A stretch of 64,000 nucleotides of DNA from Candidatus Atribacteria bacterium UBA6251. Lineage in GTDB: Bacteria; Atribacterota; Phoenicimicrobiia; Phoenicimicrobiales; Phoenicimicrobiaceae. The first letter of the stretch is position 1; each line of letters opens with the position of its first letter. The stretch is from the NCBI GenBank assembly GCA_002441285.1, contig DJVR01000007.1:63900-127899 (forward strand). Direction: 5' to 3'. A model generated the notes under the pieces. It made no database searches, was not told the DNA's origin, and saw nothing but the letters and a program-made list of their open reading frames with translations. Shown here in pieces: positions 16,515-25,212 of the stretch. The translations under genes and the position numbers were made by a program.

Positions 16515-17411
16515 ATGCTAATAAAGAAAGTCTTAGACGCCATAGGGAATGTACCATTGATTCAACTGAACAAGCTATCTTCCGGAAATGTATTTGTAAA
16601 GGCAGAGCATTTAAATCCTGGGGGAAGTATTAAAGATAGGGTGGCTAAATATATTATTGAAAAAGCAGAAAAAGAAGGAAAATTAAAACCTGGTATGACT
16701 ATAATCGAAGCTACTTCTGGGAATACCGGTATTGGAATAACCTTAGTAGGAGTGCTGAAAGGTTATAAAGTTATTTGTATAATGCCAGAAAATATGAGTG
16801 AGGAACGCAAGAAGATCATTCAAGCCTTTGGTGGAGAGATTATCTTTACTTCAGCTCAGGGTAGTTTAACTGAAAGTGTAAATAAATTGAAAGAGATTAC
16901 CAGTAGTGAAGCAAGTAAATATTTTATTGTAAATCAGTTTTTCAATCCAGATAATCCTGAGACTCACTATTGCTATACAGCTCCCGAAATTTGGCAGGAT
17001 ATGAAAGGTAAAATAGATGTCTTCGTAGCAGGAGTAGGAAGTGGAGGGACTCTTCAGGGAATTGGAAAATTTTTAAAAGAAAAAAATCCAAAGGTTAAAT
17101 TGGTTGCAGTAGAGCCAAAGAATTCAGCAGCCTTACTCCATCGAGAACCTGGATTGCATCAAATTCAAGGGATAGGAGATGGTTTTATACCAGACGTCTT
17201 AGATGTTAATCTAGTAGATATGGTTTTTACAGTAAGTGATGAAGATGCGATTGAAACTACCAGAAGATTAGCAAAAGAAGAAGGGCTGTTAGTGGGAACC
17301 TCTTCTGGTGCCAATGTCTTTGCTGCCTTACATGTGGACAATGGTAAAAATAGAGTAGTCACAGTATTACCAGACCGTGCAGAAAGATATTTTAGCACTG
17401 CTCTCTTATAA
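16515..17411 (+). CDS. cysK: Cysteine synthase / O-acetylserine sulfhydrylase family (PLP-dependent)
   Basis: At 298 residues it is the usual length. The PLP-binding Lys40 lies in 'NPGGSIKDRVAKYII'. The substrate loop 'EATSGNTGIGI' and the phosphate-binding glycine loop 'GVGSGGTLQGIG' are intact, and 'GTSSGANVFAAL' closes the site. It joins O-acetyl-L-serine (or a related activated serine) with sulfide to make cysteine in the cytoplasm. CysK, CysM and cystathionine beta-synthase-like relatives cannot be separated with certainty by eye. It is monocistronic, with ATG 16515 preceded by AGGGGG. The gene ends 30 bases from a convergent small gene. Confidence 0.88.
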   Translation: MLIKKVLDAIGNVPLIQLNKLSSGNVFVKAEHLNPGGSIKDRVAKYIIEKAEKEGKLKPGMTIIEATSGNTGIGITLVGVLKGYKVICIMPENMSEERKKIIQAFGGEIIFTSAQGSLTESVNKLKEITSSEASKYFIVNQFFNPDNPETHYCYTAPEIWQDMKGKIDVFVAGVGSGGTLQGIGKFLKEKNPKVKLVAVEPKNSAALLHREPGLHQIQGIGDGFIPDVLDVNLVDMVFTVSDEDAIETTRRLAKEEGLLVGTSSGANVFAALHVDNGKNRVVTVLPDRAERYFSTALL

Positions 17412-17441
17412 AAAATTAAATTTTAATTATTTAGAATATTG

Positions 17442-17702
17442 TTAGGCTTTTAAATTTTTAATATTTAGCAGCTTATATTCCGAGCAATTTGCACAAGAGG
17501 ACGCTTTATGGTATTTCTTTTGTAGAAAGGTGCCCGTTTTTGTCATTAAACCTCCCAGATAATTTAGAATATGATGGAGATAAGAAGGGGAGGTTTTATT
17601 TTTTGTCTGTAGTTGTCGGATCATTCTTTCTGTTTCTGCTTCTTTGAGTAATTCATTCTGTCTGCTTTGGGCATACTGATAATAAAAAAACCAGTTTTCC
17701 AT
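17442..17702 (-). CDS. Small protein of unknown function, divergent from the CGNR regulator
   Basis: I chose ATG 17702 ('MENWFFYYQYAQSRQNELLK') because GGAGGG lies 8 bases upstream; the frame remains open to 17777 but that start would overlap the promoter repeats. The 86-residue product is basic, with a helical first half and one CxxC pair ('SSCANCSEYK') near the C-terminus that could bind a metal. I do not recognise a family. It shares a divergent promoter region with the CGNR regulator, with matched inverted repeats, so it is a probable target of that regulator. Confidence 0.6.
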   Translation of the reverse strand: MENWFFYYQYAQSRQNELLKEAETERMIRQLQTKNKTSPSYLHHILNYLGGLMTKTGTFLQKKYHKASSCANCSEYKLLNIKNLKA

Positions 17703-17725
17703 TTGTTTACCCTCCGTAAAAATAT

Positions 17726-17815
17726 TTGACAATGAGTATAACCAATAATTATAATTATGATGGTTATAATATACCATAGAAAATATAACCTGTCAATACC
17801 TTTTTACTGGTTATA
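17726..17815. promoter_or_regulatory. Divergent promoter with two matched inverted repeats
   Basis: Two copies of TATAACC-N18-GGTTATA are present, at 17737-17768 and 17784-17815, with identical 18-base spacers. A plus-strand promoter, TTGACA (17726) - 18 bases - TATAAT (17750), runs toward the CGNR gene. A minus-strand TTGACA (complement of 17791-17796) with a TATATT-like -10 about 17 bases on runs toward the small gene. Each repeat therefore covers one promoter, as expected for a regulator controlling both genes. Confidence 0.7.
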
Positions 17816-17832
17816 ATTAAGGAGACTATTGG

Positions 17833-18471
17833 ATGAAAGAAAGAAAAGAAGAAGAAAAAAAATGGAAAGTGAGTGGAAATCTTTGTTTGGATTTTATTAA
17901 TACCTTAGAATGGAGAAACGATGAACAGAAAAAGATAGAATGGCTTCCTGACTTTTTGGCATTAATTCAGTGGAGTGAATATTGTAAGATCATAGATAAT
18001 AAATATGCACAAAAAATAATCAAAAAAGCCTTGCGGGAACCGCAAGTAGCAGAAAGAACATACCATAAAGCCATAGAATTAAGAGAACTACTCTATAATA
18101 TTTTTTCTTCCTTTGCCTTAAGTGGAAAAGTTTATCCTCAAGATTTAGAGAATTTTAATCAGCTTTTGACAGATTCTTTAGCTAAAGTAGGCAGAATTGT
18201 TCCTATTGTAGGAGGGTTTGCCTGGTCTTTTGATTTAAGGAATAACTCTCTAGAGTTCTTTTTAAGCCCTATAATTAAATCAGCTGTTGACCTTTTACTT
18301 TCGCCAGAAATAAGGCGAGTAAAACAATGTGCTAATAATGCTTGTGGGTGGTTATTTATTGATAAGAGTAGAAACAAAAGTAGGAGATGGTGTAGTATGG
18401 AAGATTGCGGCAATCGAGCTAAAGCGAAACGCCATTATTTAAGCAAAAAAAATAATAGTGTTAGAGGCTGA
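17833..18471 (+). CDS. CGNR zinc-finger / ABATE-domain transcription regulator
   Basis: The 212-residue protein begins with an ABATE-type domain ('GNLCLDFINTLEWR', then a helical middle), and ends in the CGNR zinc finger 'CANNACGWLFIDKSRNKSR' followed by 'RRWCSMEDCGNRAKAKRHY'. The four Cys of the finger are present. Family members are predicted stress-linked transcription factors. The divergent upstream region with duplicated inverted repeats suggests that it controls itself and the small gene on the other strand. The start is ATG 17833 with AAGGAG upstream. Confidence 0.88.
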   Translation: MKERKEEEKKWKVSGNLCLDFINTLEWRNDEQKKIEWLPDFLALIQWSEYCKIIDNKYAQKIIKKALREPQVAERTYHKAIELRELLYNIFSSFALSGKVYPQDLENFNQLLTDSLAKVGRIVPIVGGFAWSFDLRNNSLEFFLSPIIKSAVDLLLSPEIRRVKQCANNACGWLFIDKSRNKSRRWCSMEDCGNRAKAKRHYLSKKNNSVRG

Positions 18472-18811
18472 AATAGGTAAATCTAATAAATTGGAATGTG
18501 TTTAGAGTAAGTACAGCTTACCTGGGGAGCTTAATCTATTAAATACAAAAATTAAAATTCTTGTTTTTTACTTTAATTTAAAGTAAACTATTTATGAAAG
18601 AGAAGAAGGGTTCTTTTTAAGGTAATAGGGAATTCTTCTTTATTTTTTTATTTTGTAGCTTTAATTATTTTTATTCTTAGCAATAAAGAATAAATAATTA
18701 AGAAAACCTTGTTCCCGATAGATTGAGCCTCTTCTTTATTACTTAATTAAGCCAAAAAGAAGATGAAAAGAACTCTGCAAATTTTAGAGGAAGTTAGGTG
18801 AGGAAATAATA
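18472..18811. other. Intergenic region
   Basis: No gene is supported. A weak hairpin (AAGAAGGGTTC ... GAATTCTTCTT, about 18603-18640), followed by a T-rich stretch, may end transcription from the CGNR gene. I see no c-di-GMP riboswitch in front of the GGDEF gene that follows. Confidence 0.4.
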
Positions 18812-20167
18812 ATGAGAGAGAAAAAAATTAGAGAAGCAGAGTTAGAAAGCCTGGATAAAATAAAGAAAAGAATTCAAGAATTAGAAGTATTGGATCTTCA
18901 ACATCGGCGATTAGAAAAAACTTTATCTGAGAATAAACAGAAATTTAAATTACTAGTAGAAAATAGCCCAGAGGGAATTTTTATCGAAAACTTGTCAGGA
19001 GAGATACTGGAATGCAATCCTGCTGCCGCAAAGATGTATGGTTATAAGCAAAAAGAAATGATTGGATTAACGATTAACGATTTAGTTCCTGGGGAGTTTG
19101 CAAAAAAATTACCTAAAATAATTACTAAAAAAGAAACCAGTAAAGGAATTTATGAATTCCGCATAAGTAGAAAAAAAGATGGTACTGATTTTCCTACCAA
19201 GATTGCTACTAAAATTATTGATATTAATGGCGCTCCTAGATTATTAGCTTATGTTCGTGATATTTCCCGGGAAAAAACAAAAGAGAAAAAATTAAAAGAA
19301 GTTAGAAAATTATTTATGGGCCTTTTTAAAATTAATCCCCTGGCTCTGGTTTATTTAGATCAAAATTTTCAGATTATAGATCTGAATGATAGCTTTACCA
19401 AACTGTTTGGATATAAATTAGCTGAAGTGAAGGGTAAAAATATTTGTCAGGTATTATTGCCTATCCAGGATAAGACTAAAGAGAGTGAACTTGAAATTAA
19501 CCATAATTTAAAGAAATATCTAAAAGGATCCAAATACACTGAGACAGTAAAAAGAAAGAAAGATGGAACTCTGATTCAGGTAGCATTCTCTAGTGCTAAG
19601 GTGACTATAGATAATCAACTTCGAGGAGTAATAATTATTTTTCAGGATATTTCCGAGCAGAAAAGATTAGAGCAAAGATTAAAGAAGCTTGACCAACTTG
19701 ATGCCCTTACTGGTTGTTATAATATTGGTTATGGTTTAACTTTGTTAGAACAACAGACTAAGGTGGCGAAAAGAAATAAAACTCATCTTATTTTATTCTA
19801 TCTGGATGCAGATAATTTTAAATTTATTAATGATAATTTTGGTCATCAAGAGGGGAATGTGGTCTTAAAAAATATAGCCCAATTATTAAAATCAGTTTTT
19901 AGGGAGGAGGATATTGTCTGTCGGGTTGGTGGTGATGAGTTTTTAATCATTTGTCCGGATAGTTCATCAGACAATGCCCCTAGGATTATAGAGAGAATAA
20001 AAGAAAATTTAGCAGAGTTAAATAAGCAGATAGATAAATCATATCGAATTGACTTTAGTATAGGTTTTTCCGATTATGACCCTATCAATCCCGAATCAAT
20101 AGAGAAACTTATTCAATTAGCTGACCAGAGAATGTATGAAGATAAAAAAAATAAAAAGAAAATGTAA
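18812..20167 (+). CDS. PAS-PAS-GGDEF diguanylate cyclase
   Basis: Cytoplasmic, 451 residues: an N-terminal coiled coil (1-45), PAS 1 (about 45-160), PAS 2 (about 165-285) and GGDEF (about 290-451). The active-site loop 'GGDEF' (373-377) is intact, and an RxxD inhibitory site ('REED') lies exactly five residues before it, so product feedback is expected. 'DALTGCYNIGYG' opens the domain and 'FYLDADNFKFINDNFGH' is the substrate-binding strand. It should make c-di-GMP from two GTP. The C-terminal 280 residues are clearly paralogous to the protein at 23196. ATG 18812 has a GTGAGGA site upstream. Confidence 0.92.
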   Translation: MREKKIREAELESLDKIKKRIQELEVLDLQHRRLEKTLSENKQKFKLLVENSPEGIFIENLSGEILECNPAAAKMYGYKQKEMIGLTINDLVPGEFAKKLPKIITKKETSKGIYEFRISRKKDGTDFPTKIATKIIDINGAPRLLAYVRDISREKTKEKKLKEVRKLFMGLFKINPLALVYLDQNFQIIDLNDSFTKLFGYKLAEVKGKNICQVLLPIQDKTKESELEINHNLKKYLKGSKYTETVKRKKDGTLIQVAFSSAKVTIDNQLRGVIIIFQDISEQKRLEQRLKKLDQLDALTGCYNIGYGLTLLEQQTKVAKRNKTHLILFYLDADNFKFINDNFGHQEGNVVLKNIAQLLKSVFREEDIVCRVGGDEFLIICPDSSSDNAPRIIERIKENLAELNKQIDKSYRIDFSIGFSDYDPINPESIEKLIQLADQRMYEDKKNKKKM

Positions 20168-20244
20168 CTAGAAATAACCTGAAATATTTAAATTCACTTA
20201 AATTTAAAGTAATAGGAGGCAAATAAAAGCGAAGGAAAGAAAAA

Positions 20245-21048
20245 ATGAAGATATTAGCAATAGATTATGATGGGGTGATCTGTGATAGTGCCTTGAAATC
20301 TTTATTTATCGGACATAATGCTTATTGTCGATATTTTGGTTCTAGGGTAAAAGTAAATTTTGGGGGAGAATTATTTACTTTTAATAACTGGGAAGAGATA
20401 AAAAATAGATATAAAGTAGAAATGGACTATTACCGACAATTAAGGTCTTATATTGAATTCTCTGGTGATTTTTTCGTGATTATCAAGATAATAGAAGAAA
20501 TGATTGAGATAAAAAATCAACAGGAATTTATCAATTATCGTAACCAACTTAGCTTCGATTATCATTTTTTCCAGGAAAAATTTTTTGAGGAAAGAGAAAG
20601 ATGGCAAAAAGAGGATTTTGAAAAATGGTTTTTTCTTTCTCAGGTTTTTAAATCAGTAGTTCAGGGGATAAAAAAATTTATGCAGGAAGGGAAAAAAATA
20701 GTCATTGCCACTTCTAACCGTAGAGAATATATTTATCCTGAATTTCAAACAAGATACTTGGGTTTTGCTATGGATATCGAGGATATTTTTGATAAAAGTT
20801 TTGGACAGCACAAATCAGAGCATATGCAAGCTATTGCACAAAAATATGGTGCGAAGTTAAATGAGTTATATTTTGTTGATGACCAGCTTAGCTATTTAAG
20901 GGGAACTAATACTTTAGGAGTAAATGTTTTTTTAGCTGGCTGGGGATATTGTACCAAAGGGCATAGAAATGAAGCAAAAAAAGAAAGGATCATAGTAATC
21001 GAAGAAGAAAAAGATTTTTATCCTATTTTAAAAAAATTCCTAGATTAA
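20245..21048 (+). CDS. HAD-superfamily hydrolase-like protein
   Basis: The four HAD motifs can be followed in 267 residues: motif I 'LAIDYDGVICDS' (nucleophile and acid/base Asp, DxDG), motif II 'KIVIATSNRRE' (Thr/Ser), motif III Lys in 'GQHKSEHMQAI' and motif IV 'LYFVDDQLSYL'. The insert between motifs I and II is unusually long (about 140 residues) and helical, a large cap domain. The substrate is unknown; small phosphorylated metabolites are usual. ATG 20245 follows a weak GAAGGAAAG site. It stands alone between a GGDEF gene and a TPR gene. Confidence 0.8.
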   Translation: MKILAIDYDGVICDSALKSLFIGHNAYCRYFGSRVKVNFGGELFTFNNWEEIKNRYKVEMDYYRQLRSYIEFSGDFFVIIKIIEEMIEIKNQQEFINYRNQLSFDYHFFQEKFFEERERWQKEDFEKWFFLSQVFKSVVQGIKKFMQEGKKIVIATSNRREYIYPEFQTRYLGFAMDIEDIFDKSFGQHKSEHMQAIAQKYGAKLNELYFVDDQLSYLRGTNTLGVNVFLAGWGYCTKGHRNEAKKERIIVIEEEKDFYPILKKFLD

Positions 21049-21148
21049 GATCTCTAAACCTATTAGAAATAAAAGAATTAAATGACTAGTAAAAAATTTT
21101 TAGGATTGAATTATTAGTTTATTGAAGAAATAGAGGAGGAAGGGAAAG

Positions 21149-22405
21149 GTGAAAAAATTAAATAAATTAATTAACCTTTTTTTCTTCATTTTTATTCTCA
21201 CAATTTTTCCTTTAATGGTTATTTATAGTCAGGATATTTCTATAGAGGAGCTTTATTTTCAAGGAGTTGATTTACTGGAAAATAAAAAAGAGTATCAAGA
21301 AGCATTAAAATGTTTTCAACGAATCATAGAAATGGATCCTAATCATATTGAAGCTTATTATCAGATAGGGCAAGTAATGAGAAATTCAGGTGAATTTGAA
21401 AAAGCGATTATTCATTATAAGCAAGCTATTAAGTTGAGACCCCAATATAGTTCAGCTTATTATGGATTAGGTCTTTCCTTTTTGGAGATTAAAAAAGTTA
21501 ATGAATCTCTGGAAGCTTTTAAAGAAGCAATTCGTCATGAGCCTGATTTTGCTAGTGCCCATTATGGGCTGGGATTGGCTTATTATGAACTTGAAAGATA
21601 CAATGATGCCATTTCTGCTTTTGAACAGGCTCTTATGCTTGCTCCACAGGATGCTCAAATCTATTTTAACTTGGGACTCACTTATGAGAAGATTGGCGAA
21701 TATCAAAAATCAATTGATTATTTAGAAAAAGCGGTAAGTATTAATTCAGATTATGGAAATGCCTTTTATCATCTCGGTTTAAATTATCAGGAAATAGGTC
21801 AATATATAGACGCTATTAAAAACCTGGAAAAGGCAGCTACGTTGTTGTCAGATTCCTCTTATGAAATATATTATCTTTTAGGCTTCCTGTATCAAAAGAT
21901 TGAAGATGGTAGGGGAGCGGCAATCGAAAGTTTTAAAAAGGCTACTCAAATTAACCCTCAATATGCTGATGCCTTTTTTTCTCTGGGCTGGTTATATAAT
22001 CAAAATGGAGAATATGACCATACTATAGAGGCTTATAAGCAGGTTATTCAGATTGATCCAGAATATAACTATATCTACTACAATTTAGGCTGGGCTTATG
22101 TAGAAACCGAAGATTATACAAAGGCAGTAGAGGCATTCCAGAAGGCATTGGAAAAAAGTCCAGATGATGCTGATATTTATTATGCCTTAGGATGGACTTT
22201 TAGTAAACAGGAAGATTTTGAGAATGCCACCGATTATTTTGTGCAAGCTATTCGCCTTCAGCCTGATTACATTTACGCCCATTATGGATTAGGACTGATT
22301 TACCTTGCTCAAGGAGAGAAGGCTTTAGCTTTGGAAGAATATAAGATTCTTAAGAATCTGGATCAGAAGATAGCAGATCAACTCTTTGCATTGATTTATA
22401 AATAA
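21149..22405 (+). CDS. Secreted tetratricopeptide-repeat protein
   Basis: A signal peptide or single anchor (residues 5-28, 'LFFFIFILTIFPLMVIYS') is followed by about eleven consecutive TPR units of 34 residues, for example 'AYYQIGQVMRNSGEFEKAI', 'AYYGLGLSFLEIKKVNESL' and 'IYYALGWTFSKQEDFENAT'. There is no enzymatic domain. TPR arrays mediate protein-protein contacts; in a diderm this one would act in the periplasm, probably within an envelope complex. The start GTG 21149 follows GAGGAGGAAGGG. The repeats have diverged enough that recent tandem duplication is not apparent. Confidence 0.88.
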   Translation: MKKLNKLINLFFFIFILTIFPLMVIYSQDISIEELYFQGVDLLENKKEYQEALKCFQRIIEMDPNHIEAYYQIGQVMRNSGEFEKAIIHYKQAIKLRPQYSSAYYGLGLSFLEIKKVNESLEAFKEAIRHEPDFASAHYGLGLAYYELERYNDAISAFEQALMLAPQDAQIYFNLGLTYEKIGEYQKSIDYLEKAVSINSDYGNAFYHLGLNYQEIGQYIDAIKNLEKAATLLSDSSYEIYYLLGFLYQKIEDGRGAAIESFKKATQINPQYADAFFSLGWLYNQNGEYDHTIEAYKQVIQIDPEYNYIYYNLGWAYVETEDYTKAVEAFQKALEKSPDDADIYYALGWTFSKQEDFENATDYFVQAIRLQPDYIYAHYGLGLIYLAQGEKALALEEYKILKNLDQKIADQLFALIYK

Positions 22406-22638
22406 ATAACTCCCGCAAAAAGATTTTCTATCTCGAGTTTGATTAAGAAGGAGTACAAACAATTAATATAAAGGGAAAAGGTTCTGATTATTTTATATAG
22501 TATGAGTCATTCCTTCTATTCTTCTAATTATTGCACTAGTGATTAGGTTGATGTATTTTTTGGAAAGGAGTTAGGTTTAATCTTTTAGCAACCAAAAACA
22601 TATATTAGAATAATACATACTATTAAGAGGAACAATTA

Positions 22639-23103
22639 ATGAACTACTATGAAGAAAAGATAAAGAAGTATATAGAAACTAAAAAGATAAAGGCAGAGCA
22701 TTTATCTTTTGAAACTTCCTGCCATTCGGTGGAAGAGGCAGCTAAAACCTTGAACGCATCAGCAGGAGACTTAGTAAAGAATATTTGCTTGCTTGATAAA
22801 GTAGGAAATTTAATTGTAGCCATAGTGAAAGGAGAGGATAGGGTAAGTACCAAGAGAATAGGAATGATTCTGGGTATTGATCCTCCCCGGATAGCCCAGC
22901 CAGAAGAGATTTTGGAAAAAACTGGTTATGTTTGTGGTGGAGTTCCTTCTTTTGGTTATCCAGCTAACTTCTTGGTCGATCCAAAAGTTTTAGAAAAAGA
23001 AATAGTTTATTCTGGAGGAGGTTCGGATAAATCTTTAATCAGGATTTCTTCTACAGAATTGGTAAAAGCCAATCAAGGTAAAGTAGTGAAAATAAGAAAA
23101 TAG
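22639..23103 (+). CDS. YbaK/ProX-type aminoacyl-tRNA editing domain protein
   Basis: The 154-residue single-domain protein has the YbaK fold: 'SCHSVEEAAKTLNASAGDLV' and 'KNICLLDKVGNLIVAIVKG', then 'YVCGGVPSFGYP', the conserved glycine-rich loop, and 'IVYSGGGSDKSLIRIS'. Family members hydrolyse mischarged tRNA, mostly Cys-tRNA(Pro) or Ala-tRNA(Pro). Which is not decidable here. It is cytoplasmic and apparently monocistronic. The ATG follows AGAGGA. The 230 bases upstream contain an isolated GGAAAGGAG at about 22561 with no reading frame behind it. Confidence 0.88.
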   Translation: MNYYEEKIKKYIETKKIKAEHLSFETSCHSVEEAAKTLNASAGDLVKNICLLDKVGNLIVAIVKGEDRVSTKRIGMILGIDPPRIAQPEEILEKTGYVCGGVPSFGYPANFLVDPKVLEKEIVYSGGGSDKSLIRISSTELVKANQGKVVKIRK

Positions 23104-23195
23104 TTATTGCTATTTAAAAGTTACCAAGTAAAAACTATAACCTCTATAACTAGTATTTTTATTTTTAGAGAAAATTATATAAAGAAAAGGTAAAA

Positions 23196-25091
23196 ATGAG
23201 CAGAAAAAAATACTTAAATCGATGGATAAAAAAATTTAGAACCCCAAAAAATACGCTGGATATTGAATTGGAACAGAAACAGAATAAAAAAAATGATGAA
23301 ATTAAGGCCATAAAAGATACTACCACAGAGAAATACCATCTTAAAAGTAAAGAGGAGTTACTCCTTCAGAGCAGACTAGAATTTATAGGAATGTTTAGAA
23401 ATTCACCCAAGCCTATAGTATATACCGACTTAGAAGGTTATATTTTAGAGGTAAATGGTCAATTAGAAAAACTTTTATCCAGCTCTCAAGATGAACTAAG
23501 GGGTAAAAAAATAACCCAATATCTGATTGACTATCCAGAACAAATATTAAATTCACGACAGAATTGGGAGAATATTGAAGCTACTCTTAAAAAAGAGAAT
23601 AATCAGAATATCTTTGTTTCTATTTCTTCTTCGCTTAATCAGGTAAAAGGTAAAATTATTGGTAGAATATGGATTATAGATGAAATTACTGGTCGTAAAT
23701 TTAACGAAAATCTTCATAAGGTATTATATAATATTTCTCGTTTAGCTAATTCTAATATCTCTCTGAATAAATTATATACTTTAATCCGTAAAGAGATAAG
23801 TACTTTTATTGATACTACTAATTTTTATATTATTTTATTCAACGAAGAAGATAATCAACTCTATTTTGCTTTTTATACTGATGAAACGGGCGAAAAAGAA
23901 GAAGTTTTTTTTATTTCCAAGGCCGATCTATCCAATAGTATATTTGGGTACATCTTTAAAAAGGGAAAATCTTTATTATTGAATTATCGTGAATATAAAA
24001 AGATGGTTGAACGGGGAGATTTTAATTCTTATGATGTTATTACTAACCAACAATCCTGGTTAGGAGTCCCCCTGAAGGTAGAAGATCGAGTAATCGGAGT
24101 AATGGCAGTAATAAGCTATACCAATCCCCAGCTCTATTCTGAAGATGAGGTAAAACTTTTAGAATTTATCTCCTCTCAGGTAGCTATTGTTATCGAACGT
24201 AAGAGAAGTGAAGAAGCCTTAAAGGAGAGCCAGCAAGAGTTTGCCAGTCTCTTCCAGAGTAGTCCTGAGGCCTTAGTCTATCTGGATGAACAAGGGAATA
24301 TCTTAAATCTCAATCCCCGCTTTACCGAATTATTCGGCTATAGCTTGGAGGAGGTAAAGGGAAAGAATATCGATTCAGGAATCATCCATCCCCCGGATAA
24401 GCTCGAAGAAGGAAGAAACCTTTATGAGCAATCCTTACAAGGTCATTTCTATTTCGAGACCATCCGCAAGAAAAAAGATGGAACTCTATTCCCCGTAGCC
24501 ATTTCTGGTTCCCGGGTTATAGTCGATGGTAAGCTAAAAGGTCTAATCGGGATCTTTCAAGATATCACTGAACGTAAGAAGATGGAAGAAGAATTAGAAA
24601 GATTAGCCCATTATGATGTCTTTACCGGTTGTTATACTCGGGCCTATGGCTTAATCCTCTTAGAACAGCAGATCAGGATGGCCAAAAGGAAGAATACCCC
24701 CTTACTTTTATTCTATCTGGATGTTAATGATTTTAAATCTATTAATGATACCTTTGGCCATCAAGAAGGGGATAAGGTCTTAAACCAAGTAGTCACCCTC
24801 TTTCAATCTACCTTAAGAGAAGTAGATATCATCTGTCGGATGGGGGGAGATGAGTTCCTGCTTATCTTCCCGGAGAGTTCTTTACAAGATGCGCCTCTGA
24901 TTAAAGAGAGGATAGATAAAAATCTTAAGAAATTAAATCAGAAGCTAGCCAAGTCCTATAGTATAGGTCTTAGTATCGGTCTTTCCGCTTATGATCCGTC
25001 TAATCCTTTAACTATAGAGGAATTGATTCAAAAAGCTGATGAGAAGATGTATGAGGAGAAGAAGAGAAAAAAGAAAATGGAGTTTAAATAG
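23196..25091 (+). CDS. PAS-GAF-PAS-GGDEF diguanylate cyclase
   Basis: 631 residues: a basic N-terminus, PAS 1 (about 60-165), GAF (about 175-340; 'SWLGVPLKVEDRVIGVMAV'), PAS 2 (about 345-465) and GGDEF (about 470-631). 'MGGDEFL' (GGDEF 550-554) is intact, with the I-site 'REVD' five residues before it. It should make c-di-GMP under control of two sensory inputs. Codon usage changes abruptly near base 24190: the first part is A/T-rich with TTA/AAT codons, while the PAS 2-GGDEF part uses CTC, CCC and ATC and is visibly higher in GC until about 25075. That half matches the paralogue at 18812 in protein but not in base composition, which suggests recombination with another copy. Confidence 0.92.
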   Translation: MSRKKYLNRWIKKFRTPKNTLDIELEQKQNKKNDEIKAIKDTTTEKYHLKSKEELLLQSRLEFIGMFRNSPKPIVYTDLEGYILEVNGQLEKLLSSSQDELRGKKITQYLIDYPEQILNSRQNWENIEATLKKENNQNIFVSISSSLNQVKGKIIGRIWIIDEITGRKFNENLHKVLYNISRLANSNISLNKLYTLIRKEISTFIDTTNFYIILFNEEDNQLYFAFYTDETGEKEEVFFISKADLSNSIFGYIFKKGKSLLLNYREYKKMVERGDFNSYDVITNQQSWLGVPLKVEDRVIGVMAVISYTNPQLYSEDEVKLLEFISSQVAIVIERKRSEEALKESQQEFASLFQSSPEALVYLDEQGNILNLNPRFTELFGYSLEEVKGKNIDSGIIHPPDKLEEGRNLYEQSLQGHFYFETIRKKKDGTLFPVAISGSRVIVDGKLKGLIGIFQDITERKKMEEELERLAHYDVFTGCYTRAYGLILLEQQIRMAKRKNTPLLLFYLDVNDFKSINDTFGHQEGDKVLNQVVTLFQSTLREVDIICRMGGDEFLLIFPESSLQDAPLIKERIDKNLKKLNQKLAKSYSIGLSIGLSAYDPSNPLTIEELIQKADEKMYEEKKRKKKMEFK

Positions 25092-25212
25092 ATGGTATAT
25101 AGAGAGCAGTAAGAGGAAATAGTCTCTTAATCTAGATGTTTGATTGGAATTTGCAGAAAAATAATCGGTAAAAATCATTCCGATAAAATAAAATATTTTA
25201 GAGGTTTGCAAA

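Noticed and set aside
21149..22405. Tandem repeat DNA in the TPR gene
   Set aside because: The repeats are at protein level only; the DNA of successive units is too diverged to call a recent tandem array.
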